From Caldifarciminota bacterium (lineage in GTDB: Bacteria > Hydrothermota > Tepidihabitantia > Tepidihabitantales > CAIPLT01): a stretch of 8,793 bases of DNA. Positions within the stretch are counted from its first letter, which is position 1. Each line of letters begins with the position of its first letter. Of the stretch, positions 6,791 to 8,793 are shown piece by piece. The position numbers and the translations under genes were made by a program. Location: positions 1 to 8,793 of the forward strand of contig JANXBB010000228.1 in assembly GCA_025061975.1 (NCBI GenBank), given 5' to 3'. Below the pieces are notes generated by a model. The model had not been told where the DNA came from. It did no database searches and was given only the letters and a program-made list of their open reading frames with translations.

Positions 6791-6825
6791 AAGAGGGGAC
6801 AGTTTACTTGTCCCCTCTTTTAGTT
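6785..6825. terminator. Bidirectional intrinsic terminator between convergent genes
   Basis: A perfect 17-bp inverted repeat (AACTAAAAGAGGGGACA at 6785-6801, its complement at 6809-6825) encloses a 7-base loop, GTTTACT. The GC-rich core GGGGACA/TGTCCCC is flanked by T-rich sequence on both strands: CTCTTTTAGTTAGTTT on the plus strand and CTCTTTTAGTTTTTTT on the minus strand. It can therefore stop transcription from recO and from the exported-protein gene. The left arm contains the recO stop codon (6788-6790). Confidence 0.9.
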
Positions 6826-6844
6826 AGTTTAGGTCTTTATAAGT

Positions 6845-8683
6845 TTACCTTAGAAGTAGAAGTTTTACCGGCTTTAAAGAGTGATCGGTATTTATTCGCG
6901 CAAAATAAACCCCTGAAGGAAGTCGGCGCCCATTTAAATCTTTTCCATCCCAAACAATATATTCGTTATTTGCAGTTATCGTATTCACACGAATACCGTT
7001 AACATCGTAGATTTCTACTGAACAATCCTTAAGCGACTTACCCATTAAACTGATCTTAGTATTTAAAGCAAAAGGATTAGGAGTAACTGAAATTTGCGGT
7101 TCACAATAAACTCCACGCGTCGGATAAAGTTCTGCCACACCAGCACCTAACGCAATTGTTGCGCGCATCATGACATCATATTCATCTGCTGAACGATACG
7201 GTGCCCAAGAACCAGTATATTCCCAAGTTTGTCGAGAAATTGGAAACGATGTATCCATACAATATACCGGTTCTTGATTACCGTTCGAAGTAACCCCAAC
7301 AAAAAATGAACCTGAGTTTATCGTAGCATCAAGATTTATCGAATACCAAGTAGGAGTTTGGGCATTAACAGTAATGTTGCCTCTTCCAAGCACTGTTCCT
7401 GGTGTGCCGTTTGGCCCATCATCTTTTAACACCCATAGAGTACAAGTCACGGGCGAAGTTTGGTAAAACAAATAAGCTCGAGCACTGGTAATTCGGCATG
7501 GATAAACTGGCGGAGTAAATTTTATGCCCATACCTCCATTATTGCCCGACCAACTTGTACCGTAATCATATATACCATCATCAAAAGCAATTTCAGTCGG
7601 TAATGTAATTACTCGCGTCTCAACAATTATTGAATCATTACCAGCATACATATCACCGGAAATTTTCGCACGGAAAGTTGTCCGATAAACTCCGGTAGCA
7701 GTTGGTGTCCAGGGCGCAAAATTAACCGACTCGGTTTGAGCTGGTGTCAACGCTGGTATAACAACTGTTGAAGAATGAACAATCGCATTAGCAGCATTGC
7801 GTACTCGACAGAAAACCGAGCAAACCCCAACTGGTTGATTCCCAGTGTTTTTCACCTTTGCCCATAATGTTTTAGGAGTATTATTAATGATAAAAAATCC
7901 GCCAGAATTTCGGTTCATTGCATATAATATCCCAACGTCAGTCACCGCAAAACTTGTACTCTCAGGCGGATAAAATTTAACTGCTAAATTTTCGTGTAAA
8001 ACATTCTGCGATGGCACAAGTCCGTTAAGATAACTCAAACCCACTGTTCCGGAGACATTTTCAATACCGGTAGTATTGTTAGTTGGTGCCCAACCTTGAT
8101 ATGGCGTGCCAACAATTCGTTTATATTGAAAAGTAATTGAGCTATCAGGCCGCGAAAGAATTATTTGAAATGTGCAGCGTGAAGTTGGCATATTCCACCA
8201 CCGAACATTAATATAAGATATGACGCAAGTATCGTTAGTAGGATTAGTCCAATAATAACATCGTGCTGAATCACCACCCGGAGCTGACGAAAAGTCTAAA
8301 TCTGACATTAGCGGAGCAACAACATCATTGGGACGTGCCGGATTAGGCACATTGCTAAATGGATGGGAACCATTAAAATTGTCGCTGAAAGAAATATATC
8401 CATTAGAACTCACATAAAAGCTATTGACACGATACCAGTAATACGGAAAACTAAACCCAATGGGAAACGGACCAACAACATTATCATCCATTAATCCGGT
8501 AACTCTTGTTCCCACAGTTGAAATATCAATCCAACGGAATACTGGCGCATTCGGCGCTACTGTATCATTGTCAATATAGCGATAACCATAAGCATCTGGA
8601 CCACCACCACCTTTTGTTACTGATTCTGATAATGTAAGGGGACTTGATAACGCTGTAATAATAACTAATACAATATTTAGCAT
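6845..8683 (-). CDS. Secreted multidomain beta-sandwich protein with C-terminal FlgD-like/sorting domain
   Basis: This 612-residue protein has a signal peptide at about 1-20 (MLNIVLVIITALSSPLTLSE). Residues about 28-238 form a globular domain with GGGGPDAYGYRYIDND, an aromatic-rich GFSFPYYWYRVNSFYVSSNG stretch and NGYISF, typical of large exported proteins in candidate phyla and reminiscent of nidogen-like domains. About 245-357 resembles a CARDB-type Ig-like domain (KTLWAKVKNTGNQPVG). About 362-512 is another beta-sandwich (EIAFDDGIYDYGTSW ... TCTLWVLKDDGPNGTPG) without obvious catalytic residues. The last 85 residues match the FlgD-Ig/type A sorting style: ISVTPNPF (531-538), VEIYDVNGIRV (556-566), VWDGKDLNGRRLPSGVYFAR (578-597) and a basic end, VKLLLLR. 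I infer a cell-surface or released protein with an adhesive or structural role; no enzyme activity is evident. The ATG at 8683 is supported by a strong Shine-Dalgarno sequence. The gene converges on recO and shares its terminator. Confidence 0.85.
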   Translation of the reverse strand: MLNIVLVIITALSSPLTLSESVTKGGGGPDAYGYRYIDNDTVAPNAPVFRWIDISTVGTRVTGLMDDNVVGPFPIGFSFPYYWYRVNSFYVSSNGYISFSDNFNGSHPFSNVPNPARPNDVVAPLMSDLDFSSAPGGDSARCYYWTNPTNDTCVISYINVRWWNMPTSRCTFQIILSRPDSSITFQYKRIVGTPYQGWAPTNNTTGIENVSGTVGLSYLNGLVPSQNVLHENLAVKFYPPESTSFAVTDVGILYAMNRNSGGFFIINNTPKTLWAKVKNTGNQPVGVCSVFCRVRNAANAIVHSSTVVIPALTPAQTESVNFAPWTPTATGVYRTTFRAKISGDMYAGNDSIIVETRVITLPTEIAFDDGIYDYGTSWSGNNGGMGIKFTPPVYPCRITSARAYLFYQTSPVTCTLWVLKDDGPNGTPGTVLGRGNITVNAQTPTWYSINLDATINSGSFFVGVTSNGNQEPVYCMDTSFPISRQTWEYTGSWAPYRSADEYDVMMRATIALGAGVAELYPTRGVYCEPQISVTPNPFALNTKISLMGKSLKDCSVEIYDVNGIRVNTITANNEYIVWDGKDLNGRRLPSGVYFARINTDHSLKPVKLLLLR

Positions 8684-8687
8684 AACG

Positions 8688-8693
8688 CCTCCC
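8688..8693 (-). promoter_or_regulatory. Strong Shine-Dalgarno sequence of the exported-protein gene
   Basis: On the minus strand GGGAGG is followed by CGTT and the ATG at 8683. The four-base gap is somewhat short but workable. It fixes the start of the exported protein. It is the only clear Shine-Dalgarno sequence before any gene in the window. Confidence 0.8.
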
Positions 8694-8708
8694 GGTTCAC
8701 AATAATTT

Positions 8709-8758
8709 CGAGTAACTTTAGGAGCTGTGGTGAAAAATTTAAACCCCTAAAGCACTCG
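8709..8758 (-). promoter_or_regulatory. Long interrupted hairpin in the leader of the exported-protein gene
   Basis: In minus-strand RNA, CTTTAGGGG (8752-8744) pairs with CTCCTAAAG (8724-8716) over 9 bp including one G-U, around a 19-base loop. After a small internal bulge (one base against two), CGAGT (8758-8754) pairs with ACTCG (8713-8709) for five more pairs. The right-hand arm ends 15 bases before the Shine-Dalgarno sequence. There is no U-run after it, so it is not an ordinary terminator. A competing short hairpin, AAAGC-GAGT-GCTTT (8762-8749), uses part of the same stem. I do not recognise a known riboswitch class. Its function is unproven. Confidence 0.45.
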
Positions 8759-8782
8759 CTTTTGCGATACCAACTTTATTTT

Positions 8783-8788
8783 ACTATA
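8783..8788 (-). promoter_or_regulatory. Possible -10 box for the exported-protein gene
   Basis: On the minus strand TATAGT lies 94 bases before the ATG at 8683 and upstream of the leader hairpin. A matching -35 box would fall beyond the right edge of the window, so the promoter cannot be confirmed from this sequence. Confidence 0.22.
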
Positions 8789-8793
8789 AAAAT

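Noticed and set aside
6808..7002. Plus-strand frame of 64 codons after recO
   Set aside because: It starts within the terminator and is antisense to the conserved C-terminal sorting domain of the exported protein.
8709..8758. Leader hairpin as a terminator for an upstream gene
   Set aside because: No U-run follows the stem on the minus strand, and it sits just before a strong Shine-Dalgarno sequence.

Overview
The window is AT-rich bacterial chromosome with tightly packed genes and no mobile element, CRISPR array, tRNA or rRNA that I can see. It carries seven protein genes in three transcription units. The organism looks like an uncultured, Gram-negative-type lineage such as WOR-3/Stahlbacteria or a relative (Cloacimonadota, Fibrobacterota and similar groups). 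The main clue is the large exported beta-sandwich protein, which ends in a FlgD-like/'type A sorting' domain. This placement is inferred from protein style and not from a marker gene.

Left arm, minus strand (1..2217): a GT-B-like glycosyltransferase is followed, 30 bases downstream, by an exported transglutaminase-like protein that runs off the left edge. A 97-base intergenic region (2218..2314) then separates this unit from a rightward operon. Well-formed promoters point outward in both directions, and both place the predicted transcription start almost on the start codon. Both first genes are therefore probably translated from leaderless or nearly leaderless mRNA.

Centre, plus strand (2315..6790): phoH (ybeZ), ybeY, two tandem CNNM/CBS membrane proteins and recO. 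This is a housekeeping cluster for RNA maturation and ribosome quality control, divalent-cation homeostasis and DNA repair. The first four genes overlap or lie a few tens of bases apart, and recO follows after 39 bases. None of the five has a recognisable Shine-Dalgarno sequence. A perfect 17-bp inverted repeat, beginning inside the last codons of recO, ends the operon and is probably a bidirectional terminator.

Right arm, minus strand (6845..8683): a 612-residue secreted multidomain protein converges on recO. It is the only gene here with a strong Shine-Dalgarno sequence, and its upstream region can fold into a long interrupted hairpin. Nothing in the window is clearly a new defence or mobile system. 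The most interesting points are the paired leaderless promoters, the structured leader of the exported protein, the degenerate second CNNM paralogue, and several family-level departures at catalytic or metal-binding positions (transglutaminase, RecO, YbeY, glycosyltransferase).
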